Positions 18,408 to 27,750 of a DNA stretch of 64,000 nucleotides are shown here, in pieces (position 1 is the first letter of the stretch; the number at the start of each line of letters is the position of its first letter). The translations under genes and the position numbers were made by a program. Below the pieces are notes generated by a model that had not been told where the DNA came from, did not search any database, and was given only the letters and a program-made list of their open reading frames with translations. Source of the stretch: Mycolicibacterium mageritense (GTDB taxonomy: Bacteria > Actinomycetota > Actinomycetes > Mycobacteriales > Mycobacteriaceae); the NCBI RefSeq assembly GCF_010727475.1, contig NZ_AP022567.1, positions 5,456,001 through 5,520,000 of the forward strand. Direction: 5' to 3'.

Positions 18408-19994
18408 GTGAGTCTTCCCGTTGTACTGATTGCCGACAAGCTCGCGGAATCGACTGTTGCCGCCCTGGGCGACCAGGTAGAGGTCAGGTGGGTCGACGGT
18501 CCGGACCGCGAGAAGCTGCTGGCCGCCGTGCCCGAGGCCGACGCGCTGCTGGTGCGTTCCGCGACGACGGTCGACGCCGAGGTCATCGCCGCGGCCCCGA
18601 AGCTCAAGATCGTCGCCCGCGCGGGCGTCGGCCTGGACAATGTCGACGTCGACGCTGCCACGGCGCGCGGTGTGCTCGTGGTCAACGCGCCGACCTCCAA
18701 CATCCACAGTGCGGCCGAGCATGCGCTCGCGCTGCTGCTGGCGGCCGCGCGCCAGATCCCCGCCGCCGACGCGACCTTGCGTGAACACACCTGGAAGCGG
18801 TCGTCGTTCTCGGGTACCGAGATCTTCGGCAAGACCGTCGGTGTCGTCGGCCTCGGCCGCATCGGTCAGCTCGTCGCGCAGCGGCTCGCGGCGTTCGGCG
18901 CGCACATCGTCGCGTACGACCCTTACGTCTCGCAGGCCCGCGCCGCCCAGCTCGGCATCGAGTTGCTGCCGCTCGACGAGCTGCTCGGCCGCGCCGACTT
19001 CATCTCGGTGCACCTGCCCAAGACCAAGGAGACCGCCGGGCTGATCGGCAAGGAAGCGCTCGCCAAGACCAAGCCGGGCGTGATCATCGTCAACGCCGCG
19101 CGCGGCGGCCTGATCGACGAGCAGGCCCTGGCCGACGCGATCACCAGCGGCCATGTTCGCGCCGCGGGGCTCGACGTCTTCTCGACCGAGCCCTGCACCG
19201 ACAGCCCGCTGTTCGAGCTGCCGCAGGTTGTCGTCACGCCGCACCTCGGCGCGTCGACCGCCGAGGCGCAGGACCGCGCAGGCACGGATGTGGCCGCGAG
19301 TGTGAAGCTCGCGCTGGCCGGCGAGTTCGTGCCCGACGCCGTCAACGTGGGTGGGGGAGTCGTCGGCGAAGAGGTCGCGCCGTGGCTGGAACTGGTCCGC
19401 AAGCTGGGCCTGCTGGTCGGTGTGCTCTCCGACGCGCCGCCCGTGACGCTGTCGGTGCAGGTGCGTGGTGAGCTGGCGTCGGAAGACGTTGAGATTCTAC
19501 GGCTTTCGGCGCTTCGCGGGCTGTTCTCCGCCGTGGTCGACGAGCAGGTGACGTTCGTCAACGCGCCGGCCCTCGCGGCCGACCGCGGTGTGACCGCCGA
19601 TATCAGCACCGCGACCGAAAGCCCCAACCACCGCAGCGTCGTCGACGTCCGCGCGGTGCACGCCGACGGCTCGGCCATCAACGTGGCCGGCACGCTGTCC
19701 GGTCCGCAGCAGGTGCAGAAGGTCGTCCAGATCAACGGCCGCAACTTCGATCTGCGTGCCGAGGGCGTCAACCTGATCGTCAACTACACCGATCAGCCCG
19801 GTGCGCTGGGCAAGATCGGCACCCTGCTGGGTGGCGCCAACGTCAACATCCTCGGCGCGCAGTTGAGCCAGGACGCCACCGGCGACAATGCGACGGTGAT
19901 GCTGCGCCTGGACACCGACGTGCCCGACGACGTGCGCGCCGCGATCGCCTCGGCGGTCGGCGCCACCACACTGGAAGTGGTTGACCTGTCATGA
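18408..19994 (+). CDS. serA: D-3-phosphoglycerate dehydrogenase
   Basis: A 528-aa type I enzyme, the first step of serine synthesis (3-phosphoglycerate to phosphohydroxypyruvate, NAD). Visible: substrate-binding [11 protein letters not shown], the NAD loop [26 protein letters not shown] with the catalytic Arg-Glu relay, and the catalytic His in [10 protein letters not shown]. An intervening (ASB) domain of about 130 residues and a C-terminal ACT domain ([18 protein letters not shown]) give serine feedback as in the M. tuberculosis enzyme. Its TGA overlaps the leuB ATG (ATGA). Confidence 0.97.
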   Translation: MSLPVVLIADKLAESTVAALGDQVEVRWVDGPDREKLLAAVPEADALLVRSATTVDAEVIAAAPKLKIVARAGVGLDNVDVDAATARGVLVVNAPTSNIHSAAEHALALLLAAARQIPAADATLREHTWKRSSFSGTEIFGKTVGVVGLGRIGQLVAQRLAAFGAHIVAYDPYVSQARAAQLGIELLPLDELLGRADFISVHLPKTKETAGLIGKEALAKTKPGVIIVNAARGGLIDEQALADAITSGHVRAAGLDVFSTEPCTDSPLFELPQVVVTPHLGASTAEAQDRAGTDVAASVKLALAGEFVPDAVNVGGGVVGEEVAPWLELVRKLGLLVGVLSDAPPVTLSVQVRGELASEDVEILRLSALRGLFSAVVDEQVTFVNAPALAADRGVTADISTATESPNHRSVVDVRAVHADGSAINVAGTLSGPQQVQKVVQINGRNFDLRAEGVNLIVNYTDQPGALGKIGTLLGGANVNILGAQLSQDATGDNATVMLRLDTDVPDDVRAAIASAVGATTLEVVDLS

Positions 19995-21004
19995 AGCTCG
20001 CTGTAATCGCCGGTGACGGCATCGGACCGGAAGTCATCGCGGAAGCGCTGAAGGTGCTCGACGTGGTGCTGCCCGGTGTGGAGCGCACCGAATACGACCT
20101 GGGCGCGCGGCGGTACCACGCCACCGGTGAACTGCTCACCGAGGACACCATCGAGGAGCTGCGCTCGCACGACGCGATCCTGCTCGGTGCGATCGGCGAT
20201 CCTTCGGTGCCCAGCGGTGTGCTCGAGCGCGGCTTGCTGCTCAAGCTGCGGTTCGCGCTCGACCATCACGTGAACCTGCGACCGGGACGCCTGTATGCCG
20301 GCGTCAGCAGCCCGCTGACCGGGGTGTCCGACATCGATTTCGTGGTGGTCCGCGAAGGCACCGAAGGCCCGTACACCGGTAACGGCGGTGCCCTGCGCGT
20401 CGGCACCCCGCACGAGGTGGCCACCGAGGTCAGTGTCAACACGGCGTTCGGCGTCGAGCGCGTCGTACGGGATGCGTTCGCCCGCGCGCAGACGCGGCGC
20501 AAGCATCTGACGTTGGTGCACAAGACGAATGTGCTGGCCTTCGCCGGCGGGCTGTGGTCGCGCATCGTGGCCGAGGTCGGCAAGGAGTACCCCGACGTCG
20601 AGGTCGCCTACCAGCACATCGACGCCGCGACCATCCACATGGTCACCGATCCCGGCCGCTTCGACGTGATCGTCACCGACAACCTCTTCGGCGACATCAT
20701 CACCGATCTGGCCGCCGCGGTGTGCGGCGGCATCGGCCTGGCCGCGAGCGGCAACATCGACGCGACGCGGACCAACCCGTCGATGTTCGAGCCCGTGCAC
20801 GGCAGCGCGCCCGACATCGCGGGGCAGGGCATCGCAGATCCGACCGCGGCCGTCATGAGCGTGGCGCTCTTGCTGGCGCACGTCGGCGAGACCGAGGCCG
20901 CCGCGCGCGTCGACAAGGCTGTCGGCGAGCATCTGGCCACCCGCGGCGATGCCAAGCTGTCGACCAGCGAGGTCGGCGAGCGGATCGTCTCGCTCCTGGG
21001 TTGA
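19991..21004 (+). CDS. leuB: 3-isopropylmalate dehydrogenase
   Basis: A 337-aa NAD-dependent beta-decarboxylating dehydrogenase of leucine synthesis. It begins [20 protein letters not shown]. Catalytic features: substrate-binding Arg residues in [16 protein letters not shown], Lys in VHKTNVLAF, metal-binding [15 protein letters not shown] and the NAD-binding [18 protein letters not shown]. It is translationally coupled to serA by a 4-nt overlap, an unusual pairing of serine and leucine genes that M. tuberculosis shares. The other leucine genes leuCD are 6.7 kb away. Confidence 0.98.
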   Translation: MKLAVIAGDGIGPEVIAEALKVLDVVLPGVERTEYDLGARRYHATGELLTEDTIEELRSHDAILLGAIGDPSVPSGVLERGLLLKLRFALDHHVNLRPGRLYAGVSSPLTGVSDIDFVVVREGTEGPYTGNGGALRVGTPHEVATEVSVNTAFGVERVVRDAFARAQTRRKHLTLVHKTNVLAFAGGLWSRIVAEVGKEYPDVEVAYQHIDAATIHMVTDPGRFDVIVTDNLFGDIITDLAAAVCGGIGLAASGNIDATRTNPSMFEPVHGSAPDIAGQGIADPTAAVMSVALLLAHVGETEAAARVDKAVGEHLATRGDAKLSTSEVGERIVSLLG

Positions 21005-21179
21005 TCCTGCGCTGAGGGCGCGGATCCGTCGGATTTCTGCGCCCTCACCGCAGTCTCGGCGATGTGGTCATCGGAAGCGTTGGCCGGTAACCCGATTCGC
21101 CGACGGTTGAATCCGCCCTGGCTCCGGCCTAGCGTCAGAGTTGCCTGCATTCCGGGCGGCACCGACCGAGGAGCGAATC

Positions 21180-21740
21180 ATGACGACGTCAGATACGCAG
21201 GATCTCGTCGACAGGATCATCGCGGATCACCGCGAGGTCGAAGCAGTCTTCAAGGAGATCGAGGGCTGCGGTACCCCGGCGAAACGGCACGAACTCGTCG
21301 AGCATGCCATCGCCGAACTCGTGCGCCATTCGATCGGGGAGGAGGAATACCTTTATCCCGCGGCCCGGAAGGCTCTGCCTGCCGGTGACGACCTGGCCAA
21401 TCGGAAGCTCAGAGAGCACACCGACGCCGAATGGGTCATGAAGCGCATCGAGGGGCTGCACGCGGACGACACCCAATTCGAGAGCCTTATCACCAAGCTG
21501 ATCGACGACGTCCGCCAACACTTCGAATCCGAGGAACGCGAGGTTCTCCCGGGCCTGCGCACCGCATGCAGCGATACGGAACTGCGCGCCCTCGGGGAGA
21601 AGTTCGAGCACAGCAAGCGCTCGGCACCGACCCGGCCGCATCCGTCCGCGCCGAATCGTGCACCGTTCAACAAGATCCTGGCGCCGGGCGAAGGCCTGAT
21701 CGACCGGTTGCGCGATGCGATGACCGGCCGCAAGGTCTAG
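21180..21740 (+). CDS. Hemerythrin HHE-domain protein
   Basis: A 186-aa protein with the di-iron-binding helical bundle of hemerythrin-like proteins: HREVEAVFKEIE, HELVEHAIAELVRHSIGEEEYLYP, LREHTDAEWVMKRIE and VRQHFESEEREVLP supply the His and Glu ligands. The C-terminal 40 residues are basic and Pro-rich (APTRPHPSAPNRAPF). GAGGAG precedes the ATG at 21180. The fold senses O2, NO or peroxide in other bacteria; the role here is unproven. A paralogue with a similar APTRPHP linker lies at 56.2 kb. The stop shares CTAG with the convergent MFS gene. Confidence 0.92.
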   Translation: MTTSDTQDLVDRIIADHREVEAVFKEIEGCGTPAKRHELVEHAIAELVRHSIGEEEYLYPAARKALPAGDDLANRKLREHTDAEWVMKRIEGLHADDTQFESLITKLIDDVRQHFESEEREVLPGLRTACSDTELRALGEKFEHSKRSAPTRPHPSAPNRAPFNKILAPGEGLIDRLRDAMTGRKV

Positions 21741-22918
21741 GTTTCAGCGTCGGCCGGTACCAGCGGGACGGCCAGCAGCGGCAGTACGGCGCACACCGCG
21801 AATGCCACGGGATACCCGGCGACACCGATCAATCCACCGAAGAGCGGTGCCGAGCTGGCGGTGGCCAGGTGCTGTGCGGTGTTCTGGGTGCCGAGCGCGC
21901 GGCCACTCCAGAACGGTCCGGCGATCTCGGCGATGGCCGTGAACGCCAGACCGTTGTCGGAAACCGTGATGACCGACGCGATCACGACCAGTGCGACGCT
22001 GATCGGCGAGCTCAGCCAATCGGTGAGCGCCAGTAGACCCATCGTCACGGCGGCCGCGGCCGCGATCGTGCGGATGGGCCGCAACCGCTGTCCGACGACG
22101 TCCGACCATCGGCCTGCCGCGATTCGTCCGGCGGCGCCCAACAATTGGGACACCGTGACCAGCGCGCCGGCCGATGCGGCGGACCAGCCGCGGTCACTCA
22201 TGAGCCAGACCAGGGTGAAGGTCCACACCATGCCCTGCGGCACCACCAACAGCACCGATACGGCGTGGATGCGCCACAGGACCGACGAGCCGCGGTACGG
22301 ATTGGCGAGATGCTCTTGAGGCGCCTCGGTGCGCGGTGGCCGCGGCGGATCGATGACACCCACGGCGCACATCACCGCCGCGAACGCACACACGATGGCG
22401 GGGAACAGCAATGCCGCTGTCACCCCGTGAGATTCGGCCAGCCGCGGAATCACCAGGGCGCCAAGGCCGACACCCAGCGGCGTGGCGGTCTGGCGGATAC
22501 CCATCACCAGTCCGCGCTGGTTCGGCGGGAACCAGCCCACCACCAGGCGTCCGCTGGCGGAATTGCTGCTGGCCGCCGCCATCCCGCCCAACAGCAGGAA
22601 CGCGCCGACCGCGACCAACGACTGCGCATAGGCCGCGGCGAGTGCCGCGGCGGCCGTCAGCGCCGAGCCGACCGCGAGCACGATCCGCTCGCCGACCCGG
22701 TCGACCAGGTAGCCCCATGCGATCAGCGTCACGACGAGGCCGAAGCTGGGCATCGATGACAGCAGACCGGCGGTCGCGAGGTCGAGCCCGCGTTCGTCGT
22801 GCAGCGTGGGGATGAGAAACGCTGCGCCGTTGATGAACACGTTGGCACAGGTCGTCGCGGTCAACGCGATCACGAGCATGGACCAACGGCGTGCAGTTCC
22901 GATCGACGGGCTGGTCAT
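21737..22918 (-). CDS. Major facilitator superfamily transporter (Rv2994-like)
   Basis: A 393-aa polytopic membrane protein with about 12 hydrophobic segments. The MFS signature between helices 2 and 3 is GYLVDRVGERIVLAVGSAL, with a related loop in the second half (GRWSDVVGQRLRPI). N-terminal helix one starts SMLVIALTATTCANVF. The ATG at 22918 gives the standard length; the open frame continues upstream without hydrophobic sequence. In gene order it replaces Rv2994 of M. tuberculosis. Substrate not predictable. Confidence 0.9.
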   Translation of the reverse strand: MTSPSIGTARRWSMLVIALTATTCANVFINGAAFLIPTLHDERGLDLATAGLLSSMPSFGLVVTLIAWGYLVDRVGERIVLAVGSALTAAAALAAAYAQSLVAVGAFLLLGGMAAASSNSASGRLVVGWFPPNQRGLVMGIRQTATPLGVGLGALVIPRLAESHGVTAALLFPAIVCAFAAVMCAVGVIDPPRPPRTEAPQEHLANPYRGSSVLWRIHAVSVLLVVPQGMVWTFTLVWLMSDRGWSAASAGALVTVSQLLGAAGRIAAGRWSDVVGQRLRPIRTIAAAAAVTMGLLALTDWLSSPISVALVVIASVITVSDNGLAFTAIAEIAGPFWSGRALGTQNTAQHLATASSAPLFGGLIGVAGYPVAFAVCAVLPLLAVPLVPADAET

Positions 22919-22992
22919 AAGGCCATCGTCGCACGCCGGTCTCAAAATATTGAACATGCATTCCACATCATGAGATCGGTGAACACGGCACT

Positions 22993-22998
22993 TAGCCT
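22993..22998 (+). promoter_or_regulatory. -10 box (TAGCCT) deciding the lipase start
   Basis: TAGCCT abuts the GTG at 22999 and ends 6 nt before the GTG at 23005. A transcript from this box would start near 23005, so the second GTG is preferred. Confidence 0.4.
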
Positions 22999-23004
22999 GT
23001 GACG

Positions 23005-24198
23005 GTGACTGTGGGCATGCGGCTTGTCGCAATTGCGGTGGTGATGGCGGGATTTGCGACGGCGACTCCGCTGCCGGTGGCCGGGGCTGCGGCCCCGGAC
23101 TGGTCCGGCCTCGACGCCCGCGAGTACGCGGGCCCGATTCCCGCGCCGGGAACCCTGATCACGTCGGCCCCGCTGCCTCCCGCGCTGTCGGTCGCAGGTG
23201 CGGCCCGCGCTTATCGGATCTTGTATTCGACGGTGGATCAACATGATTCACCTGCGGTCAGCACCGCGGCGGTGTTCATCCCGCACGGCGAACCGCCCCA
23301 GGGCGGTTGGCCGGTGATCGCCTGGGCGCACGGCACGGTCGGGCTGGGTGATGACTGCACGCCTTCGGCGCAACCGCGCAGTGAGAGGGACAACGAGTAC
23401 CTCAGTCATTGGCTGGAGCAGGGGTACGCCGTCGTCGGCTCCGATTACGCGGGGCTCGGCACGCCCGGTCTCATGAGCTATCTCAACAGCATCGCAACCG
23501 CGCACGGTGTGGTCGATTCGGTCATCGCGATGCATCAGATGGGGCTTCCGCTCTCGCCGAAGTGGACGATCGTCGGGCAGTCCCAGGGTGGCGGCGCGGC
23601 CGTCAACAGCGCGCGGTGGGCAACGGAATTCAGTCGCGGGACCGGCCTCGACTACCGCGGCGTGGTGGCGACCGGAACGCCCGCGGGAGTCGAGAACATC
23701 GTCATCCAGGCCGGCCCCGGCCTGGAGTTGCCCGCCGGCGCCGGGCCTGCGGCCAACAGTTACACGGCCTACCTGCTCGCGGGTCTCCGGGAAGCGCTCA
23801 CCGGTATCGACATCGACAGTGTGCTCACGCCCGACGGGCGGGACGCCGTCGACAAGGCGCAGACCGTGTGCAAGCCGCAACTCGACCACGAGCTGGCGCG
23901 TATGACGCCAACAGGGTTCTTCAGCGCGCCGTTGGCCTCGCTGCCCGGGATCGCCGATGCGCTCGACCACTACCTCGGCACCCCCACCAGCGGGTATGAC
24001 CGGCCGATCTTTCTCGGCGTCGGGCTGCTCGATCGTGATGTGCCACCCACGATGTCGCTTCAGCTCGACGATCAGCTGAAGGCCAACGGGCAGGACGTCA
24101 CCCTCAAGGTCTATCCCGACCAGGACCACTCGGGCACGGTGCTGGCCTCGCTTGGCGACTCGACCCCGTTCCTGCGGGCGTTGTTCGACGGGAGCTGA
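23005..24198 (+). CDS. Secreted lipase/esterase (LIP family)
   Basis: A 397-aa exported alpha/beta hydrolase. The signal peptide (MRLVAIAVVMAGFATATPLP) ends near an Ala-rich cleavage site. The nucleophile elbow is GQSQGGG with Ser193 by this start. The WPVIAWAHGTVG segment provides the oxyanion region and YPDQDHSGTVL carries the likely catalytic His. It resembles secretory triacylglycerol lipases of Nocardia, Mycolicibacterium and Candida. Start is one of several in-frame GTG/ATG codons (22999, 23005, 23011, 23017); the TAGCCT box favours 23005. It stands alone, divergent from the MFS gene, and probably hydrolyses extracellular acyl esters. Confidence 0.88.
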   Translation: MTVGMRLVAIAVVMAGFATATPLPVAGAAAPDWSGLDAREYAGPIPAPGTLITSAPLPPALSVAGAARAYRILYSTVDQHDSPAVSTAAVFIPHGEPPQGGWPVIAWAHGTVGLGDDCTPSAQPRSERDNEYLSHWLEQGYAVVGSDYAGLGTPGLMSYLNSIATAHGVVDSVIAMHQMGLPLSPKWTIVGQSQGGGAAVNSARWATEFSRGTGLDYRGVVATGTPAGVENIVIQAGPGLELPAGAGPAANSYTAYLLAGLREALTGIDIDSVLTPDGRDAVDKAQTVCKPQLDHELARMTPTGFFSAPLASLPGIADALDHYLGTPTSGYDRPIFLGVGLLDRDVPPTMSLQLDDQLKANGQDVTLKVYPDQDHSGTVLASLGDSTPFLRALFDGS

Positions 24199-24236
24199 CG
24201 GCGATCACCCGGGGCCGCGCCACCAGGGCCGGTCAT

Positions 24237-24242
24237 TAGGCT
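24237..24242 (+). promoter_or_regulatory. -10 box (TAGGCT) of the FAH-family gene
   Basis: TAGGCT ends 6 nt before the ATG at 24249 without Shine-Dalgarno; likely leaderless. Confidence 0.45.
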
Positions 24243-24248
24243 TACCCA

Positions 24249-25052
24249 ATGCGCTTAGGTCGAATCGCCAGTCCTGACGGGGTCGCTTTCGTGAGCATCG
24301 AAGGCGACGGTGCGGACGCCGTCTGCAAGGAGATCGCCGAACATCCGTTCGGTACACCGAATTTCACCGGGCGGACCTGGCCACTGGCCGATGTGCGCCT
24401 GCTGGCACCGATTCTGGCCAGCAAGGTGATCTGCATGGGCAAGAACTACGCCGCACATGCCGAGGAGATGGGTGGCGTGGTCCCGGAGGATCCGGTGATC
24501 TTCCTCAAACCGAACACTGCGATCATCGGCCCGGGAGTGCCGATCCAGTTGCCGGCCGATGCGTTCCCGGTGCACCACGAGGGCGAACTCGCCGCCGTCA
24601 TCGGACGGCCGTGCAAGGACGTGCCCGCCGCACGCGCCGCCGAGAACATCCTCGGCTACACGATCGCCAACGACGTGTCGGCGCGCGATCAGCAACAGAA
24701 GGATGGGCAGTGGATGCGGGCCAAGGGGCACGACACCTTCTGCCCGGTGGGCCCGTGGATCGAGACGGCGATCGATCCGTCGGATCTCGAAATCCGAACG
24801 GAGGTCACCCGTCCGATTGCCGGCTCCGCCGGCGAGAGTGAGGTACGGCAGCGCAGCCGAACCTCGTTGATGATCCACGACATCGGCGCGATCGTCGAGT
24901 GGGCGTCGGCTGTCATGACCCTGCTGCCCGGTGACCTCATCCTGACCGGAACACCCGAGGGCGTGGGCCCGATAGAGCACGGTGACACCGTGAGCATCAC
25001 CGTCGAGGGCATCGGCACCCTCACCAATCCCGTTGTGCGCAAGCAGAAGTAG
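24249..25052 (+). CDS. Fumarylacetoacetate hydrolase family protein (Rv2993c-like)
   Basis: A 267-aa FAH-superfamily enzyme. The conserved core is visible: ICMGKNYAAHAEEMG, PVIFLKPNTAIIGPG, metal-binding HHEGELAAVIGR, GYTIANDVSARDQQ, and GDLILTGTPEGVGPI near the C-terminus. Members act as 2-hydroxyhepta-2,4-diene-1,7-dioate isomerases, acylpyruvases or oxaloacetate decarboxylases; I cannot tell which. It lies 10 nt before gltX on the same strand, an arrangement shared with M. tuberculosis, so it may be cotranscribed with gltX although no functional link is known. Confidence 0.93.
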   Translation: MRLGRIASPDGVAFVSIEGDGADAVCKEIAEHPFGTPNFTGRTWPLADVRLLAPILASKVICMGKNYAAHAEEMGGVVPEDPVIFLKPNTAIIGPGVPIQLPADAFPVHHEGELAAVIGRPCKDVPAARAAENILGYTIANDVSARDQQQKDGQWMRAKGHDTFCPVGPWIETAIDPSDLEIRTEVTRPIAGSAGESEVRQRSRTSLMIHDIGAIVEWASAVMTLLPGDLILTGTPEGVGPIEHGDTVSITVEGIGTLTNPVVRKQK

Positions 25053-25062
25053 AGGTAAGTAG

Positions 25063-26523
25063 ATGACCAACGCTCCCGTTCGGGTCCGATTCTGCCCGTC
25101 GCCCACCGGTACTCCGCACGTCGGCCTGGTCCGGACCGCGCTGTTCAACTGGGCGTATGCGCGACACACCGGCGGTACGTTCGTGTTCCGGATCGAGGAC
25201 ACCGACGCCGCGCGTGACAGCCAGGAAAGCTACGACGCGATTCTCGATGCATTGCGGTGGCTCGGACTCAATTGGGACGAGGGCCCCGAGGTCGGGGGTC
25301 CGCACGAGCCCTACCGGCAATCCGAGCGGTCCGCGATCTACCGCGATGTGATCGCGCGTCTCAAAGAGGCCGGCGAGGTGTACGAGGCCTACTCGACGCC
25401 GGCGGAGGTCGAGGCCCGCCACATCGCCGCGGGCCGAAATCCCAAGCTGGGCTACGACAACTTCGACCGTACGCTCACCGACGAGCAGCGCGCCCGGTTC
25501 GCCGCCGAGGGGCGCGAGCCGGTTTTGCGGCTGCGGATGCCCGACGAGGATCTCACCTGGAACGACCTGGTGCGGGGGCCGACCACGTTCGCCGCCGGTG
25601 TCGTGCCCGACTATGCGATCACGCGCGCCAACGGAGATCCGCTCTACACGTTGGTCAATCCGGTCGACGACGCGTTGATGAAGATCACCCATGTGCTCCG
25701 CGGTGAGGATCTGCTGCCGTCGACGCCGCGGCAGCTGGCGTTGTACCAGGCGCTCATCCGGATCGGCGTCACCGACGCGATCCCCGAATTCGCGCACCTG
25801 CCGAGCGTGCTGGGCGACGGCAACAAAAAGTTGTCGAAACGTGACCCGCAGTCAAATCTGTTCCTGCACCGCGATCGCGGATTCATCCCCGAGGGGCTGC
25901 TGAACTATCTGGCGCTGCTCGGGTGGGGCATCGCCGACGACCACGACGTGTTCAGCCTCGACGAAATGGTGGCGGCGTTCGACGTCGTCGACGTCAACTC
26001 AAACCCGGCCCGCTTCGACCAGAAGAAGGCCGACGCCATCAACGCCGAGCACATCCGCATGCTCGCGCCGGACGAGTTCACCGCGCGGCTCCGTGAGTAC
26101 TTCGTCACACACGGCCATGACACCGGCCTGGACGACGCGGCATTCGCCGAGGCGGCCGCGTTGGTCCAGACCCGCATCGTCGTGCTGGGTGACGCGTGGG
26201 GGCTGCTGAAGTTCTTCAACGACGGCGACTACGAGCTCGACGAGAAGGCCGCGGGCAAGGAACTCAAGCCCGAGGCCGCGCCCGTGCTTGCCGCGGCCCT
26301 GAGCGCGCTTGAGGGCCTCGAAGAGTGGACCACAGCCGCGATCGAGGACGCCCTGAAGACGGCCCTCGTGGACGGCCTGGAGCTCAAACCCCGCAAGGCC
26401 TTCGGTCCTATCCGGGTCGCCGTGACCGGAGCGGCGGTCAGCCCGCCGCTGTTCGAGTCCATGGAACTGCTCGGCCGGGAGCGCAGTTTGGCCCGGTTGC
26501 GCGCCGTGGCGGACACCGTGTGA
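25063..26523 (+). CDS. gltX: Glutamyl-tRNA synthetase, non-discriminating type expected
   Basis: A 486-aa class I synthetase. The HIGH motif appears as [17 protein letters not shown] and KMSKS as KKLSKRD, with the RIEDTD motif between. It charges tRNA(Glu) and, because the GatCAB subunits are encoded in the same window and mycobacteria lack GlnRS, presumably also mischarges tRNA(Gln) with Glu. The tRNA-Gln and tRNA-Glu genes lie immediately downstream. AGAGGT precedes the ATG. Confidence 0.97.
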   Translation: MTNAPVRVRFCPSPTGTPHVGLVRTALFNWAYARHTGGTFVFRIEDTDAARDSQESYDAILDALRWLGLNWDEGPEVGGPHEPYRQSERSAIYRDVIARLKEAGEVYEAYSTPAEVEARHIAAGRNPKLGYDNFDRTLTDEQRARFAAEGREPVLRLRMPDEDLTWNDLVRGPTTFAAGVVPDYAITRANGDPLYTLVNPVDDALMKITHVLRGEDLLPSTPRQLALYQALIRIGVTDAIPEFAHLPSVLGDGNKKLSKRDPQSNLFLHRDRGFIPEGLLNYLALLGWGIADDHDVFSLDEMVAAFDVVDVNSNPARFDQKKADAINAEHIRMLAPDEFTARLREYFVTHGHDTGLDDAAFAEAAALVQTRIVVLGDAWGLLKFFNDGDYELDEKAAGKELKPEAAPVLAAALSALEGLEEWTTAAIEDALKTALVDGLELKPRKAFGPIRVAVTGAAVSPPLFESMELLGRERSLARLRAVADTV

Positions 26524-26571
26524 AAAGTGGGTCGAAATCTTTGGTAGTCTGCTCGTCGGCCCGATAAGCAA

Positions 26572-26589
26572 GGCGGGGAAGCCCCCGCC
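26572..26589 (+). terminator. Hairpin between gltX and tRNA-Gln
   Basis: GGCGGGG and CCCCGCC form a 7-bp stem with loop AAGC, 48 nt after the gltX stop, with no U-tract after it. It could be a weak terminator or a processing signal. Confidence 0.3.
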
Positions 26590-26638
26590 GAGCGGTTCGA
26601 GTCGAAAATGCCCGTGACCAGCGGTGATGGGCAGCCAA

Positions 26639-26710
26639 TGGGGTATGGTGTAATTGGCAACACAGCTGATTCTGGTTCAGCCATTCTAGGTTCGAGTCCT
26701 GGTACCCCAG
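26639..26710 (+). tRNA. tRNA-Gln (anticodon CTG)
   Basis: 72 nt with a full cloverleaf: acceptor TGGGGTA/TACCCCA, anticodon stem GCTGA/TCAGC around a TTCTGGT loop (anticodon CTG at 26672-26674, decoding CAG), T arm with GGTTCGAGTCC, and discriminator G. CCA is encoded (26711-26713). The weak first base pair (U-A) fits tRNA-Gln of organisms using the transamidation route. Confidence 0.96.
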
Positions 26711-26771
26711 CCAATCGTGTCGATTAGGTCAGCGTGATCACCTGAGCTATGCTGACCAACCGGAAGTTCTA

Positions 26772-26844
26772 GCCCCCGTCGTCTAGCGGCCTAGGACGCC
26801 GCCCTCTCACGGCGGTAGCGTGGGTTCGAATCCCATCGGGGGTA
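26772..26844 (+). tRNA. tRNA-Glu (anticodon CTC)
   Basis: 73 nt: acceptor GCCCCCG/CGGGGGT, anticodon stem CCGCC/GGCGG around a CTCTCAC loop (anticodon CTC at 26806-26808, decoding GAG), T arm GTGGGTTCGAATCCCAT, discriminator A. CCA is not encoded and must be added by the CCA enzyme, in contrast to the neighbouring tRNA-Gln. Confidence 0.96.
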
Positions 26845-26850
26845 CAAACG

Positions 26851-26891
26851 CGAAAAGGCGCTCAGCTCGAAACGAGCTGAGCGCCTTTTCG
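26851..26891. terminator. Bidirectional terminator after the tRNA genes
   Basis: Perfect 19-nt arms (26851-26869 and 26873-26891) around an AAA loop, with A-rich and T-rich ends (CGAAAAGG and CCTTTTCG). It lies between tRNA-Glu and the convergent IclR gene and can act in both directions. Confidence 0.85.
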
Positions 26892-26941
26892 TTGTTCGCC
26901 CGCCGGTCGCGTGCCGCGGGCGCGGGCAGGGGAGAGATGCC

Positions 26942-27643
26942 TCACAGTCTCCGGGTCAACGCATCGGCTGCCGCGAGGAGATCGGCGGCCCAGCGCGCCC
27001 CGGGGCGGCGGCCCATCCGATCGATCGGTCCGGATACCGACACCGCGGCGATCACGGTGCCGCGCCCGTCGCGCACCGGCGCGGAGACGCTCGCCACACC
27101 GGGCTCGCGTTCGGCCGCGCTCTGGGCCCATCCGCGCCGGCGTACCTCGGCCAGTGTCCGGTCGGTGAACTTGGCGGTCGGCAGCACGGCCTGCTGGGTG
27201 GCCGCATCGGCGTACGCCAGCAGGACCTTGGCGCCCGAGCCCGCGGTCATCGGCAATTGCGTACCGACGGGCACGGTGTCGCGCAGCCCGGCCGGTGGTT
27301 CGAGCGCAACCACGCACACCCGCGACAGTCCCTCCCTGCGGTACAGCTGGACGCTCTCGCCGGTGATCTCGCGGAGCCTCGGCAGCACCGCGGCCCCCGC
27401 GGCCAGCAGCGGATCGTTGACGTGCGAGGCCAATTCGGTGAGGGCCGGTCCGAGCCGCCAGCGCCCATCGCCGTCTCGGGCCAGCAGGCGGTGGGTCTCC
27501 AGGCCCGCGGCCAGCCGGTGGGCGGTGGCCCGGGGGAGGCCGGTCCGCTCCACCAGTTCGGCCAGCCCACACGGAGACTCCGCGACCGAGTGCAGTACGC
27601 CCACCGCTTTGTCGAGCACGCCGATGCCGCTATCATTTCTCAC
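26942..27643 (-). CDS. IclR-family regulator (LtbR/NdgR-like) of leuCD
   Basis: A 233-aa IclR protein: N-terminal winged helix ([20 protein letters not shown], then [16 protein letters not shown]), then a GAF-like effector domain ([35 protein letters not shown]). It is divergent from leuCD, like LtbR of Corynebacterium and NdgR/AreB of Streptomyces, which repress leucine genes; this homology and position suggest the same role. GTG start, with a TAGTAT box 6 nt upstream, so probably leaderless. Its start codon lies inside one half of an inverted repeat, indicating autoregulation. Confidence 0.92.
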   Translation of the reverse strand: MRNDSGIGVLDKAVGVLHSVAESPCGLAELVERTGLPRATAHRLAAGLETHRLLARDGDGRWRLGPALTELASHVNDPLLAAGAAVLPRLREITGESVQLYRREGLSRVCVVALEPPAGLRDTVPVGTQLPMTAGSGAKVLLAYADAATQQAVLPTAKFTDRTLAEVRRRGWAQSAAEREPGVASVSAPVRDGRGTVIAAVSVSGPIDRMGRRPGARWAADLLAAADALTRRL

Positions 27644-27673
27644 AGAGAGATACTAGCGTCTCGGAATGTGAGA
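27638..27673. promoter_or_regulatory. IclR-type operator region between the regulator and leuCD
   Basis: TCTCACA (27638-27644) and TGTGAGA (27667-27673) are exact inverted copies spaced by 22 nt. Between them lie the regulator's -10 (TAGTAT on the minus strand, 27650-27655) and a second imperfect repeat GAGA-N8-TCTC. Confidence 0.55.
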
Positions 27674-27750
27674 TGGCGAGTGTAGCTCTACAGCCCACGC
27701 GGACGCTCGATGCCGCCCGCATCTGCTTTGAACCGAAGCGAGTAGTAGCG

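Noticed and set aside
27673..27750. A leuC start at 27673 or a leader peptide before leuC
   Set aside because: The in-frame extension lacks branched-chain codon clusters and overlaps the presumed operator; the ATG at 27751 fits family length.
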